Assembly (NCBI GenBank): GCA_001579985.1
Contig: LRSR01001142.1
Span: 1-22,892, forward strand
DNA: 22,892 bases
Reading direction: 5' to 3'
From: Hypsibius dujardini
Lineage: Eukaryota; Tardigrada; Eutardigrada; Parachela; Hypsibiidae
This document shows positions 1 to 11,758 of the stretch, in pieces. Each line of letters opens with the position of its first letter. The first letter of the stretch is position 1. The position numbers and the translations under genes are program-made. The notes under the pieces are model-generated. The model saw only the letters and a list, made by a program, of their open reading frames with translations, searched no databases and had not been told where the DNA came from.

Positions 1-37
<37 letters not shown>
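1..37. repeat. (GACA)n tetranucleotide array at left edge
   Basis: Near-perfect GACA repeat that starts at base 1, so its full length is not visible. It lies just downstream of the last visible donor of the minus-strand gene at 80-637, so it is probably intronic to that gene. It is the same family as the other TCTG/CAGA arrays in the window. Confidence 0.95.
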
Positions 38-39
<2 letters not shown>

Positions 40-79
40 CGATAGGCACCATACAGCTGTGCTACGTAATTCAGCTTAC

Positions 80-637
80 ATTGTTGGTCCGAATTTTCGA
101 CCACGTCTCTTCGGACGACAGACATTCTAGCCGTTTTCGCTCCCGATCGAGCGCTTCTTGCCCATCCTTCTGTTTTTGTTTCAACGCATCCAAACCGCCG
201 AGCTTCACCACCATTAGATCTATTTCACGACCAATCTTACATGGCCCCATACAACGTAGCTTCAGCATTTTTTGACAAAACGGTCGTATCAAACTAACCC
301 AGCCTAATGGTCACATATGTAAATTTACCTGTTCGTCCAAGTCCATAATCTCTCGTTTTGGATGTTCAAAATCCAACTAAACCCCATGAAAAAATTAACG
401 TGTCTTAATGCACTTTAGTTCACTAATTGGGCTTAGAACACGTGTTCAGATTTACCTTGAAGACTTGTTGATTCAGTCCATTAGGATCCTTTTTGGACCG
501 CTTGTAAGGCTGCGTACTGGCCAGGGGCTCACAGAACATGACGGGCAATCGAGTCTCCTTCATTTGCCGAAATGTATTTTTTTTTGCCGGTCAACGACTC
601 GAGAACAGAACGAACTAGAGGAAGCTCGTACTGCGTC
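80..637 (-). CDS. Partial coiled-coil protein gene (exons 637-456, 376-329, 293-80) with two apparent frame breaks
   Basis: I do not recognise the protein. Three exons read on the minus strand. Exon 637-456 follows an acceptor TTTTCCAG and ends at AAG|GTAAAT. Exon 376-329 follows GGGGTTTAG, encodes LDFEHPKREIMDLDEQ and ends CAG|GTAAAT. Exon 293-80 ends AAT|GTAAGC and contains a charged coiled-coil segment (ALKQKQKDGQEALDRERKRL). The exon joins are phase 0, but the frame changes twice. One change is at a run of nine A (577-585), where QYELPLVRSVLESLTGKK passes to QMKETRLPVMFCEP. The other is near 237-247, where AEATLYGAM passes to KIGREIDLMVVKL. These could be assembly indels in homopolymers, or decay into a pseudogene. 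Neither the start nor the stop lies in the window; the gene continues left past the GACA array and right past 637. Upstream exons were not found. Confidence 0.45.
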
Positions 638-810
638 CTGGAAAACTCATTTTGCAAGAATTAGAACCCACATGTCAACACGCTTGACCCCGCCCTCGGG
701 TCCTGGCAACCCAGATGTCCTTCAACAATTATTAATAATTTTAATCACCTAGTTGAACAATCACGCGTCACTGGTTGGAGCGTGTCCAGTTGAAAGAGCT
801 TTGATAGCGA

Positions 811-1240
811 AAATGGCTGAATAACTAATAGGAAAGGAACAAATATCTGAATAACTATTACGGAAAGGAACAAATGTTTGAATACCTATTACGGAAAGGA
901 ACAAATATCTGAACAACTAATAGGGAAGGAACAAATGTCTGAACAACTAATAGGGAAGGAACAAATATCTGAATACCTATTACGGAAAGGAACAAATGGC
1001 TGAATACCTATTACGGAAAGGAACAAATGGCTGAACAACTAATAGGAAAGGAACAAATATCTGAATACCTATTACGGAAAGGAACAAATGTCTGAACAAC
1101 TAATAGGAAAGGAACAAATATCTGAATACCTATTACGGAAAGGAACAAATGGCTGAATACCTATTACGGAAAGGAACAAATGTCTGAATAACTATTACGG
1201 AAAGGAACAAACGTCTGAATACCTATTACCGAAAGGAACA
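811..1240. repeat. 31-bp minisatellite, about 14 copies
   Basis: Tandem 31-bp units with core GGAAAGGAACAAATRTCTGA. Two unit types differ in their last ten bases: ATACCTATTAC or ATAACTATTAC versus ACAACTAATAG. The types are interspersed in blocks, which suggests conversion or unequal exchange. The array lies between the stop of the gene ending at 1270 and the acceptor at 637. Nothing else is seen in 638-1269. Confidence 0.95.
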
Positions 1241-1269
1241 AAAATATATAAAGTACTTGTAGTTAGAAT

Positions 1270-2664
1270 TTAAATATTGAAACCAATTTTTCTGAGGCGG
1301 CTCTGAATGGAATCTTCCACCCAGTACAGCACCAGACAGATAAGAATGGAGAAAAAGGTGATGCCTTCCATGACGTGAACGGGCGTCTTAATCCAGGTGT
1401 GCATCAGCGCCTGCACTTCATCCACGCCGTCACGGAACGAAACCATCATGAGTTCTTCGGATTTTTGCTGTTCGTCCTTCTCGAAGATCTCCATGTCTTT
1501 CATCATGCGCCGACAGGCACGTTGGCTCTTGCGATCCCGGTCGGCATTCATGCCGGCCGGCAGATCCATAACTGTTTTTCCGCCATTTTCCAGACCAGCG
1601 TCCGATTCTACAACAAAATATAAAAGCATCAGTATTTCATTTCATTAAATTTTATTTTTTATTTGTCCTAGTTTTTTAGTATATTTTTTGTTAATTTTTA
1701 AATATTTTTATATATTTTTTTAAAATTTTAATTTAAAATTTTTTTTCTTTCGGCGTGCTCGCCCATACTGGAATTTGCACTACTGACCAGCAAAGGTCCC
1801 GGGAATGAGCGACCGTCTCTCGTTATACTGATATGCACCGGACGTCGGCCGGTATTTCGGACTGACAGTTGCCGCAACGGGACGAGGCATAAACGGTAAA
1901 GTTCTGTTGGTCCAGATCGATGTCTGATTTGTAGCTTGAATCGTTTCCTCCTCTGACCCAAAAGGAAACATTGACCAGCGGACGACGGGCACCGTCGAGT
2001 CGGCCTTCATCGGTGGCCTTTTTGGTTTAAGACTTTGGTGTTTTTTGTTCTCACTCCGCTGAGATTTGGCTTGAGCGTTTTCCGTTCTGTTTTGCCTTTT
2101 TTCAATTCTTTTTTGCTGTTGAAGCTTTTGCTTGGCGATTTTGGTTTGCTGATTTTGCACTTTCGTCTGCTGCTGTCGGACCCTTGCCGTGACTGCGGGC
2201 ACAGTCCGAGCGCCCGTTCCATTTGTGGAGCTCACGAGCTCTGGGTTCGCCGGTTGCAGCGTACCTTCCTGTTTAGAACGGCCCTTGCTGTTGTGTTTCT
2301 TCCGGGCTTGCTGCTTCATTGCGGACGTCGGTGTAGTGCTGGAAGCATTCCTCCTCTTGCTCGACGACTGGAGAAACTTGAATATCGACATTTTGCTGGT
2401 GGGTCTGCGAGGACCCTCAATGTGCCGGGGATCGATCGTGGGGCGACTTATTGCAAGATTGGATGACTGAGTCAAAGCTGCAGTGGCAGCCGCTTTTACG
2501 GTGACTGGAGGTGGGGCTTCGGTAGTGGTCATGATGGTCGTGAAGGAAAGCTTCGACGAAATGGTGGTTGTTGTGATCAGTGGTGTTATATTGGGAACTT
2601 TAATGTCTGAAAAACTTGTACTGAGATCCCGTTTTTTGCAGATCTGTCCGGACGTCTGCCTGCC

Positions 2665-2713
<49 letters not shown>

Positions 2714-2715
2714 AT

Positions 2716-2746
<31 letters not shown>

Positions 2747-3587
2747 CGTATATGCTATCTACTTGCCGATTTGCCCGCTTGCATGGATACTTTCGTGCTG
2801 CAGTCCGAATTTCGGAATGGCTTACCGTAATGTCTCTTCCGCGGAGCCCGACGTTTGAACCGCCGCCGTGGCACTGTGACGTCTTCTTGATGAGCCATCT
2901 TTTGACCTTGAAACCCAAACGAGACATCACTCAGCGTGTTCCTTTCTTAACCACTATCTGAACGCAAATCTATAACATGCAGTATGCACACACATCAGGT
3001 TTGATGACCGGACCTTGGCACGTACTTATACAATTCTTGTCGTTCTTGCCAGTACAAATATGCGTTAGAACGCCATCATTGCCACTGCCCCTCATACGAA
3101 TCAGTCCAATCGTATCAGGGATATCATTCCGCTCCTCTTTCGAGTCGCCCTTCTTACTTTTACTTCCATCATCCTCCCGACTCTCCAAGGTCTTCCTCGT
3201 CTTCAGTAACCGATCCTCCTCTCGCAAACGATGCCTCAACTTCTGTTTCTCCAGCTGACGCACTGTCTTCTCCAACGTGGCATGTCCCGCTTGTGAGCCT
3301 GTCCGTTTCAGCAGAATGCCTGTCTGAATGGCCTCGCCGGGTGTCTGATCGGAGTGTTTTCGGGCCTCCTCCTCCGCCTGTTGCTTCACCGTGAAGCTCC
3401 CGTTCCCGCCGCTCCGCACTTGTTCAATGTACTCGAGCGAGGCACGATGGGCGTCCTGTTGCGCCTTCTGACTGGCCACACCCACGAGGATCTCCGAGAT
3501 GATCAGGCCGACCGCGCAGCCGATGAAGAACACTAACGCTCCGGTCTTTTTTGTAATAACCAGGGAACTTAAAGGGGATGCATCCAT
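1270..3587 (-). CDS. Unrecognised 599-residue protein with N- and C-terminal membrane segments (4 exons)
   Basis: Exons: 3587-3026, 2906-2826, 2606-1788, 1607-1270. All three joins are phase 1; donors are GTACGT, GTAAGC and GTCAGT, and the lengths sum to exactly 600 codons. ATG 3587 is the first in-frame ATG. Residues about 16-37 form a hydrophobic segment (ALVFFIGCAVGLIISEIL) after two lysines, like a type II signal anchor. Residues about 45-185 are charged and probably helical, ending in a short Cys-bearing stretch. Next come a basic cluster (RRRFKRRAPRKRH, about 200-213), a Thr-rich stretch, and a Gln/Lys-rich segment about 356-395. A second hydrophobic segment (ITFFSILICLVLYWV) lies about 570-584, close to the C-terminus. 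Intron 2 carries a TCTG/CTGC array; intron 3 is very AT-rich (1650-1745). No family recognised. A hairpin topology with both ends in one membrane is inference. The weakest joins are GTCAGT and the acceptor at 2907. Confidence 0.72.
2654..2746. repeat. (TCTG)n / (CTGC)n array in intron
   Basis: About fourteen TCTG-like units pass into a run of CTGC units. The array lies inside intron 2 (2607-2825) of the minus-strand membrane-protein gene. Confidence 0.93.
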
Positions 3588-3769
3588 AACCAGCTCTCCA
3601 TGAACGGTGTGCAATTTAGAGGGTATTTACTTCACACAATAAAGGCCATTCTTTTCAGGCAAGCCTAATTCTCGCTTAATATAAGGCAAGCCTTGTTTCC
3701 AAGTGACCCTCTGTTGTCTGAAACGGGCGGAGAATTAGAATTCTGTGCCTGGACGTTGTGTTGCTTGTA
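3588..3769. promoter_or_regulatory. Short divergent intergenic region, candidate bidirectional promoter
   Basis: Only 182 bp separate the minus-strand ATG (3587) from the plus-strand ATG (3770), so both 5' UTRs and promoters must share this space unless non-coding first exons exist. A GGGCGG box is present near 3725. No convincing TATA box was seen. Bidirectional use is inferred from spacing only. Confidence 0.45.
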
Positions 3770-4177
3770 ATGACTGGAAATATCTCCAGCGGAGACGGGA
3801 ATTCCCGAAGGTCGTCCCAAGCCCGTGCGAGTATAACTCACACGGTGGAAACGGCGCGACTGAAAAACCAATTGGAAAACTGGCGATTTATGTTACATTC
3901 TGTTTGCCAAGTTTTACGATGGGACCAAAGCTACCACCCATTCATACTGTTCGGAGGGAACAGCCTCGCGTTCTTTCTATTTTGGCGGAGTCAGTTGTCT
4001 ACGTTGACAGTGACTTGTTTCGTGACTGCATTGATGGCACTGCTAAACGGGCTCTTGCCGTTGGTACAAAACACCTTTGTTGAGGGTGGCTCTTGGTTAG
4101 TCGCACCAGTTTTGTCACTAACGTACAATACAGACAGGCACAGACAGACAGACAGACAGACAGACAGGCAGACAGGC

Positions 4178-4216
<39 letters not shown>

Positions 4217-4589
4217 TCAGCAGGCAGGTAGGTAAGCATGTAGAAAGTAAGCCAATCAGTTGGAAAAGTTTAACTTTACGCGTTTCCTATTGTTGTTCAG
4301 GTAACCCGAAGAAGAAACCGAGATCGACAGCATTTGTCGCTGGCTCGTCGCAGCAAAGAGCTACAGTTTGGAAGCCAAAGATTCCCTTTTGCGAGTACGC
4401 CGCGCAGCACCCTTCCGTTTCAAGGTCGGATTGTGTGCTTATTTTGCTTTGGCGGTGGTTGTTTTCAATCAGCTTAGCGGGTTTGTCACTGCGTATCTAC
4501 TTGTTAGTGCTGCTTTACTGATGCCAGGGGTTTTACTCAACCAGATTTTACGGAGAGCTCTATCGTCATTGGAAATAGACGTCACATGA
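3770..4589 (+). CDS. ARL6IP1-like ER membrane-shaping protein (2 exons), with in-frame TAA at start of exon 2
   Basis: Homologous to ADP-ribosylation-factor-like 6 interacting protein 1, a small ER protein with reticulon-like hairpin membrane segments that promotes tubule curvature. Exon 1 (3770-4095) encodes LKNQLENWRFMLHSVCQVLRW, matching the conserved 'LEEQLQGW...VLRW' block, then two hydrophobic segments and a terminal SW. Exon 2 (4301-4589) encodes ICRWLVAAKSYSLEAKDSL and two further hydrophobic segments (VGLCAYFALAVVVFNQL, AYLLVSAALLMPGVLL), ending TGA. The best splice, TG|GTTAGT to TTGTTGTTCAG, restores the conserved Trp and gives the expected 12-residue Trp-to-Cys spacing, but the next codon is TAA (4302-4304). 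An alternative splice (GAGG|GTGGCT to CCCGAAG) avoids the stop but uses weak sites and drops the Trp. ATG 3770 starts a Ser-rich leader. The intron carries a CAGA array. The gene converges with the 4682 gene, 92 bp away. Confidence 0.82.
4135..4216. repeat. (CAGA)n array in ARL6IP1-like intron
   Basis: Nearly pure CAGA/GACA repeat with a few CAGG variants, inside the predicted intron 4096-4300. Confidence 0.95.
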
Positions 4590-4681
4590 ACATAAAAATA
4601 TTACTCTGTGTGGTCGCAAATTACATCGACTTAATAGTAAAAACGCATCCTAACAATGCGCACCGGTATTTTGATTCTATA

Positions 4682-7002
4682 CTACCAATCAGATTCCCTT
4701 CTGCCTGAAGGAAAGGCAGAGACCCTGGACTGCCGAACCTCCTGTTGCCGGAACCGGGAATTGTCTCTCCTTTGTACAGGCTCTTCATCGTCTGGGTAAT
4801 CCCTTCTCGGATTCTGTCTTCGTTGGTCTTCCACTATCTGAGGCCGATTAATCGGGCGCATTTGTTGTTCAATTTTTCGTTCGTTGAAGTGGTTTGGATA
4901 CCGTCTATGCTCTTCGTCTCGTGGTCTCCCACGAAGAAACTCCGGTTCTCCCGTTGGTTGCCGACCGGTCGGACGTCCTTGAGGACCCTCAAATTCATCG
5001 TGATACCGCCTCTGCTGCTGGGGTCTTTCTCGCGGTCTCTCTCGAACCACTTCCGGTTCCTCCACCCGCCGACGGCGATCCTCCCGACCCGACCGCTCCT
5101 CATGCGAGTAAGGTCGACGCGACCCACGCCTCGGGTCTTCCTCATCACTCAATCGGTCCCCGCGACCCCGTCGGCCCGTCTCCATCGACCGTCGTTTGTG
5201 GTGGAAGTTCTCCAGTTCGTCCAGCACGTAGTTCGTCCGGATGCGGTGGGTCGCCGTGGGTACGTGTGCATTAACCGGATGATGATGATCGGAACCCTGC
5301 CCAACCCAATGGGTCGCCGTGGGTACGTGTACGTTGGCCGAATGATGATGACCGGTACTCTGCCGGACCCGGACATCCTCACTGCGCGTACGTCGAGTGA
5401 CGTCCTGCTCCCGGCGTGGCCGGTCAAAGGTCGGACTGCTGCGGTCGCGGTCGAACTCGAACTCGAAGTCGAAGTGCCGGTCGGAGTCACGTCCCCTTCG
5501 ATCGTGCTTATCGGAACGCTTTTCGCGCTGTCTGGGTCGTCGTTGTCGAGAATGTTCGTTGCGTGACGGTTGCCTCACCTCGCTCGGGAGATAAGATTCG
5601 CGGTCCAATTCCGGGTCGCTGTCTTGACGTGCGTCGAGTATCGGTTCACCGTGTCCGGTTTCCGAGACGTGGTTTGTGGTCCTGTTAACGGGGATCGGCG
5701 CGGCCACCATGTGGAAGTTACTCATGACTAATTGTTCGTGTACGCGGTCAACGGGAGCATCGGGTAAAGGGAGCGATGGTGGCGCCACCGGGAAACTTTG
5801 ATCGGGATTCCAGACCTGGAAATGAGCAATACTTTAAACTTGAAAGATATTCGAATGTTCGAAAAGTGCTCTTAAATAGCAGTACCTGCATCGGGATTTG
5901 GCCGGTCGGGAATGGGAAAGTGCCGGGATCGTCAAGGGTTGGCGTAATTTCAGTTCCCTTAAACAGTACGACTAAACTGACTATGGTGAGTACGATGTTG
6001 ACCACGGCCACGGCTGCCTGGATGACGTTTAGGAATAGCGGTGCAAGCAGCCAGAAGCTCACGGTAATGGGTAGGAGGACCACTCCGTCGAACACGGTTC
6101 CCGTCCAGAAATTGGAGAGTTCATTAGCGCTGTAGCCGCTGACCGATAGCAGCAGGAGTGAAAATAACAAGCTGATACCGCTGGTAATAATGAAAGCGAG
6201 CCTGACTCGAGTAAGCGTGGTGGAACTCCCATGGAACGTGGAGGGGTCTTTCAGCAGTCGATTCTGGCGAAGGCCCCATTGAATGCCAGCAGCGGCACTT
6301 CCGCTATAAGCGATGGTAGCCAATAGCGCCATATACCGCATCCAGTCCTCGTGACCCAAGTACAAAATTGCCTTGCAGACCTCGCAAATTTCGGTAGACA
6401 GCACAGCTGCGAATAAAACGTACGTTAAGTAAAACTATTAGAAAGATTTCGCCCGCCAACATTAGGACTCGAATAGACATTAACATAACTCTACAATCAA
6501 CGACAAGATTGAGTACACTGGAGGGTCCGGTGCATGGGCAAAAGGGGCGGAGCAGGGGGTGGTCAGGTGGTTGAGCACACTGGAGGGTCCGGGGTATGGG
6601 CGAAAGGGGCGGAGCAGGGGGGTGGTCAGGTGGTTGAGTACACTGGAGGGTCCGGTGCATGGGCAACAGGGGCGGAGCAGGGGGGTGGTCAGGTGGTTGA
6701 GTACAGTGGAGGGTCCGGTGCATGGGCAAAAGGGGCGGAGCAGGGGGGTGGTTAGGTGGTTGAGTACAGTGGAGGGTCCGGTGCATGGGCAAAAGGGGCG
6801 GAGCAGGGGGTGGTCAGGTGGTTGATTGTTCACTTGTTTGAAAACCACCCCTTGCCCCGCCCCTTTTGCCCATTCCTTGGACCCTCCAGTGTAATCAGTC
6901 TTGTCGTTGACTGTTTGTAGGAGACTTACATAGAATAAAACATCCTAGCGTTATAATTGCTGCAAATATCTGCCAGATGCCGACTCGCATGAATAGCCCC
7001 AT
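4682..7002 (-). CDS. Multi-pass membrane protein, MARVEL-like, with long Arg-rich tail (3 exons, 575 aa)
   Basis: Exons: 7002-6930, 6406-5886, 5815-4682. Phases close (1, then 0) and total exactly 576 codons. Exon 1 (MGLFMRVGIWQIFAAIITLG) is a first membrane segment ending at T|GTAAGT. Exon 2 supplies three or four more: about 49-66 (MALLATIAYSGSAAAGI), 94-114 (LAFIITSGISLLFSLLLL), and one or two in 132-174. The short N-terminus, tetraspan spacing and Cys pair EICEVCK resemble MARVEL-domain proteins such as synaptogyrin or MAL relatives; this is a resemblance, not a firm assignment. Residues about 200-575 form a cytoplasm-like tail rich in Arg, Asp, Glu and Pro. Within it is a 21-residue tandem duplication around HVPTATH (nucleotide period 63, near 5248 and 5311). 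Intron 2 is 70 bp; intron 1 is almost wholly a foldback element. No clear AATAAA follows the stop. Confidence 0.75.
6496..6913. mobile_element. Foldback/MITE-like element, copy A, with one arm tandemly expanded
   Basis: The ends are inverted copies: TCAACGACAAGATTGAGTAC on the left, and its near complement ending GTCGTTGA on the right. The inverted homology continues through GGAGGGTCC, CATGGGCAAAAGGGGCGG and the GGTGGTT region to a short loop near 6825-6840. The left arm carries five tandem copies of the arm unit; the right arm carries one. The element fills intron 1 of the MARVEL-like gene and ends about 16 bp from its donor. No coding capacity, so any movement would need a transposase from elsewhere. 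Target-site duplication is unclear. Confidence 0.8.
6511..6823. repeat. Five tandem 62-63 bp units inside foldback copy A
   Basis: Units start near 6511, 6573, 6636, 6699 and 6762, each beginning GAGTACACTGGAGGGTCC or a close variant and ending in GGTGGTCAGGTGGTT. They are G-rich on the plus strand. Repetitive open frames here, on both strands, are by-products of the repeat. Confidence 0.95.
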
Positions 7003-7343
7003 TGTAGGTCGAGTTTTGTACTGGCAGAAACCAGTACGAACCCGTAAAAACCAAATGTGATTTGAGAAAATAAATTTCGATGTGCAACGTGCGTGCGTTT
7101 AGGTGAAAATACGGGCACATCTTTTAGGCCATGCGGTGTGTTATTGCTGTTTCAGTAGTGTGTGGTATTGTCGCGAGCATTTGGACCGTGAATTCTTCTG
7201 CTGCATCATATCTAGAGAAACACATAAATTTATCTTATCGGCAGGGCTAATTGTTCAAGGGGCTCACCCCACGCACATATATTTGTACGTTGACTGATTA
7301 GATTCTTAAATGTGAACATCATCGATGTACTGTGTTGTCGCGC

Positions 7344-7461
7344 TAGACAGGGACAGCGTACGAGCTGTGGAACGTTTAATCGGCCACGCGGCGCTTGTGC
7401 TGTGTGTACGGTGCACAGAGCCCGTGCACACGTTCCATTCCAGTACGACTGTCCCTGTCTA
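7344..7461. repeat. Small foldback with ~31-bp arms
   Basis: Left arm 7344-7374 begins TAGACAGGGACAG and ends GGAACG. Right arm 7431-7461 is its complement with a few mismatches, ending CTGTCCCTGTCTA. The 56-bp spacer is itself GC-rich. It could be a tiny non-autonomous element or an abutting piece of the neighbouring one, which starts 12 bp later. Confidence 0.8.
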
Positions 7462-7473
7462 ACGGGAATATAC

Positions 7474-7830
7474 AGTACGAGGTAAAGGCCGTTAACCAGG
7501 CCGCTTTTAGAAATCACAACTTAACCAGGCCGGCAGGCCAACAGGTGGCGCATAAGTCGTTTTTGCGAAGTCAACCGAGGGAGATGGAACCGAAGTGGCG
7601 CCTCTACCGGATTGCTTGCACACTTCTCCATTGCGATTCTTCTCTTCCTTTTTTTGGACTCAAATTCGAACCGTGAAGCTTAGGAACGAACTAAAATGGG
7701 TCTGAATGTTTTCAAGTCATCTGTTATGGCATGGTAGCACTGCAGCGCCGGGAAATGAACGTTGAAAAAACCGGCCTGGTTAAGGTACGATTTCTAAAAG
7801 CGGCCTGGTTAACGGCCTTTACCTCGTACT
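7474..7830. mobile_element. 357-bp MITE-like element with 60-bp terminal inverted repeats
   Basis: Left arm 7474-7533 and right arm 7771-7830 are inverted copies differing at only a few positions around CACAAC/GTACC. Both contain AGGTAAAGGCCGTTAACCAG. The 237-bp interior has no sustained coding frame. Flanks are AT-rich (ATATAC / TAATAG) but no clean target duplication can be read. The near-identity of the arms suggests recent insertion or gene conversion between arms. Confidence 0.85.
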
Positions 7831-8227
7831 TAATAGTTGTCTGTCATGGAAAGTGGCGTGTAACTTCCGTTTGTTGAGTATCGTCCATTCGGAGGGAGTC
7901 CGCGGTGACATGTACGAGGAATGCGGCCTATTTGGAGCCACTGGCAATGTAAATCGCTATTCACTTCGCCAAGCAATCGAAAGTACGTTTTGGTTGTCGC
8001 TATTCGGTTTAAAATGTATTTGGAAACCGATTGAAGTCGCACGCGCAAGTTTTTGATATCGCAAGATAATGGTCGCCAGCTCCGCCCACTGGCATTAAAA
8101 TTGCTCCCGCCAATTAAATTTTAAATTCGATAAGTAAAGAAGACGAACTTTATATTCGTTTATCGAATTAGGCAGTAATTGGTATTGTCAGTGGCTTGGA
8201 AAAGGCGGATTCCTCCTACTGCGAGTG

Positions 8228-8458
8228 CAGTCAACGACAAGATCGAGTACACAGGAGGGTCCGAGGTATGGGCAAAAGGAGCGGAGCAGGGGGTGATCAG
8301 GTGGTTGAGTACACTGCAGGGTCCGGGGTATGGGCGAAAGGGGCGGAGCAGGGGGTGGTTAGGTGGTTGATTGTTCGATTGTTTGAAAACCACCCCCTGC
8401 CCCGCCCCTTTTGCCCATTCCCTGGACCCTCCAGCGTACTCAATCTTGTCGTTTACTG
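8228..8458. mobile_element. Foldback/MITE-like element, copy B (two-unit arm)
   Basis: Same family as the element at 6496-6913. Ends read CAGTCAACGACAAGAT on the left and the complement of ACAGTAAACGACAAGATT on the right. The left arm has two tandem units (near 8243 and 8307) with GGAGGGTCC and GGGGCGGAGCAGGGGGTG motifs; the right arm has one. The central loop TTGATTGTTCGATTGTTTG matches copy A. Confidence 0.85.
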
Positions 8459-8520
8459 TAGACAAATGAGTCCCTCGGTGTTTTTCGCTGTTCAAGTTTC
8501 ATTTTCTCGATATACATTTT

Positions 8521-8526
8521 TTTAAT
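8521..8526 (-). terminator. ATTAAA polyadenylation signal for enolase
   Basis: Minus-strand ATTAAA about 100 nt downstream of the enolase stop codon, a plausible variant poly(A) signal at normal distance. No canonical AATAAA lies between them. Confidence 0.5.
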
Positions 8527-8627
8527 CACATTTGTTGATACACGCTAGCACTACACTAGCTATATACAGTTCATCGTCAATGGGGCTTCAACTGGAAATC
8601 GTCCAGCGGTATCCTCCCTCTTGCAAT

Positions 8628-11758
<3,131 letters not shown>

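Larger units (their letters stand above)
7003..8520. other. Intergenic region dense in inverted-repeat elements, no gene seen
   Basis: Lies upstream of the MARVEL-like gene and downstream of enolase, both on the minus strand. It contains the foldbacks at 7344-7461, 7474-7830 and 8228-8458. In 7003-7343 and 7831-8227 I see no splice-bounded coding segment, RNA gene or conserved motif. The MARVEL-like promoter should lie just right of 7002, but no TATA box is obvious. Confidence 0.6.

Noticed and set aside
408-752. Plus-strand 114-codon open frame
   Set aside because: It is antisense to better-supported minus-strand exon sequence with matching splice sites (456-637). It also runs through the homopolymer and has no conserved content.
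2712-2930. Minus-strand frame MMSRLGFKVKRWLIKKT
   Set aside because: The alternative frame over the same bases (MAHQEDVTVPRRRFK) joins in phase to exons on both sides, so this one is a shadow.
6407-6480. Hydrophobic minus-strand segment MLAGEIFLIVLLN with a 17-nt 'intron'
   Set aside because: A 17-nt intron is too short for animals, and the exon at 7002-6930 joins in phase to 6406 and supplies a better start.
6304-6848. Minus-strand open frames with repeated CTGPSTVLNHLTTP
   Set aside because: They are translations of the 62-63 bp tandem units in the foldback element. Composition is repeat-driven and the frame drifts with unit length.
7534-7770. Possible tRNA-derived SINE interior (GGTTCGAATTT on the minus strand)
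   Set aside because: Only a partial B-box match, with no A-box at proper spacing and no cloverleaf; the element is better explained by its inverted repeats.
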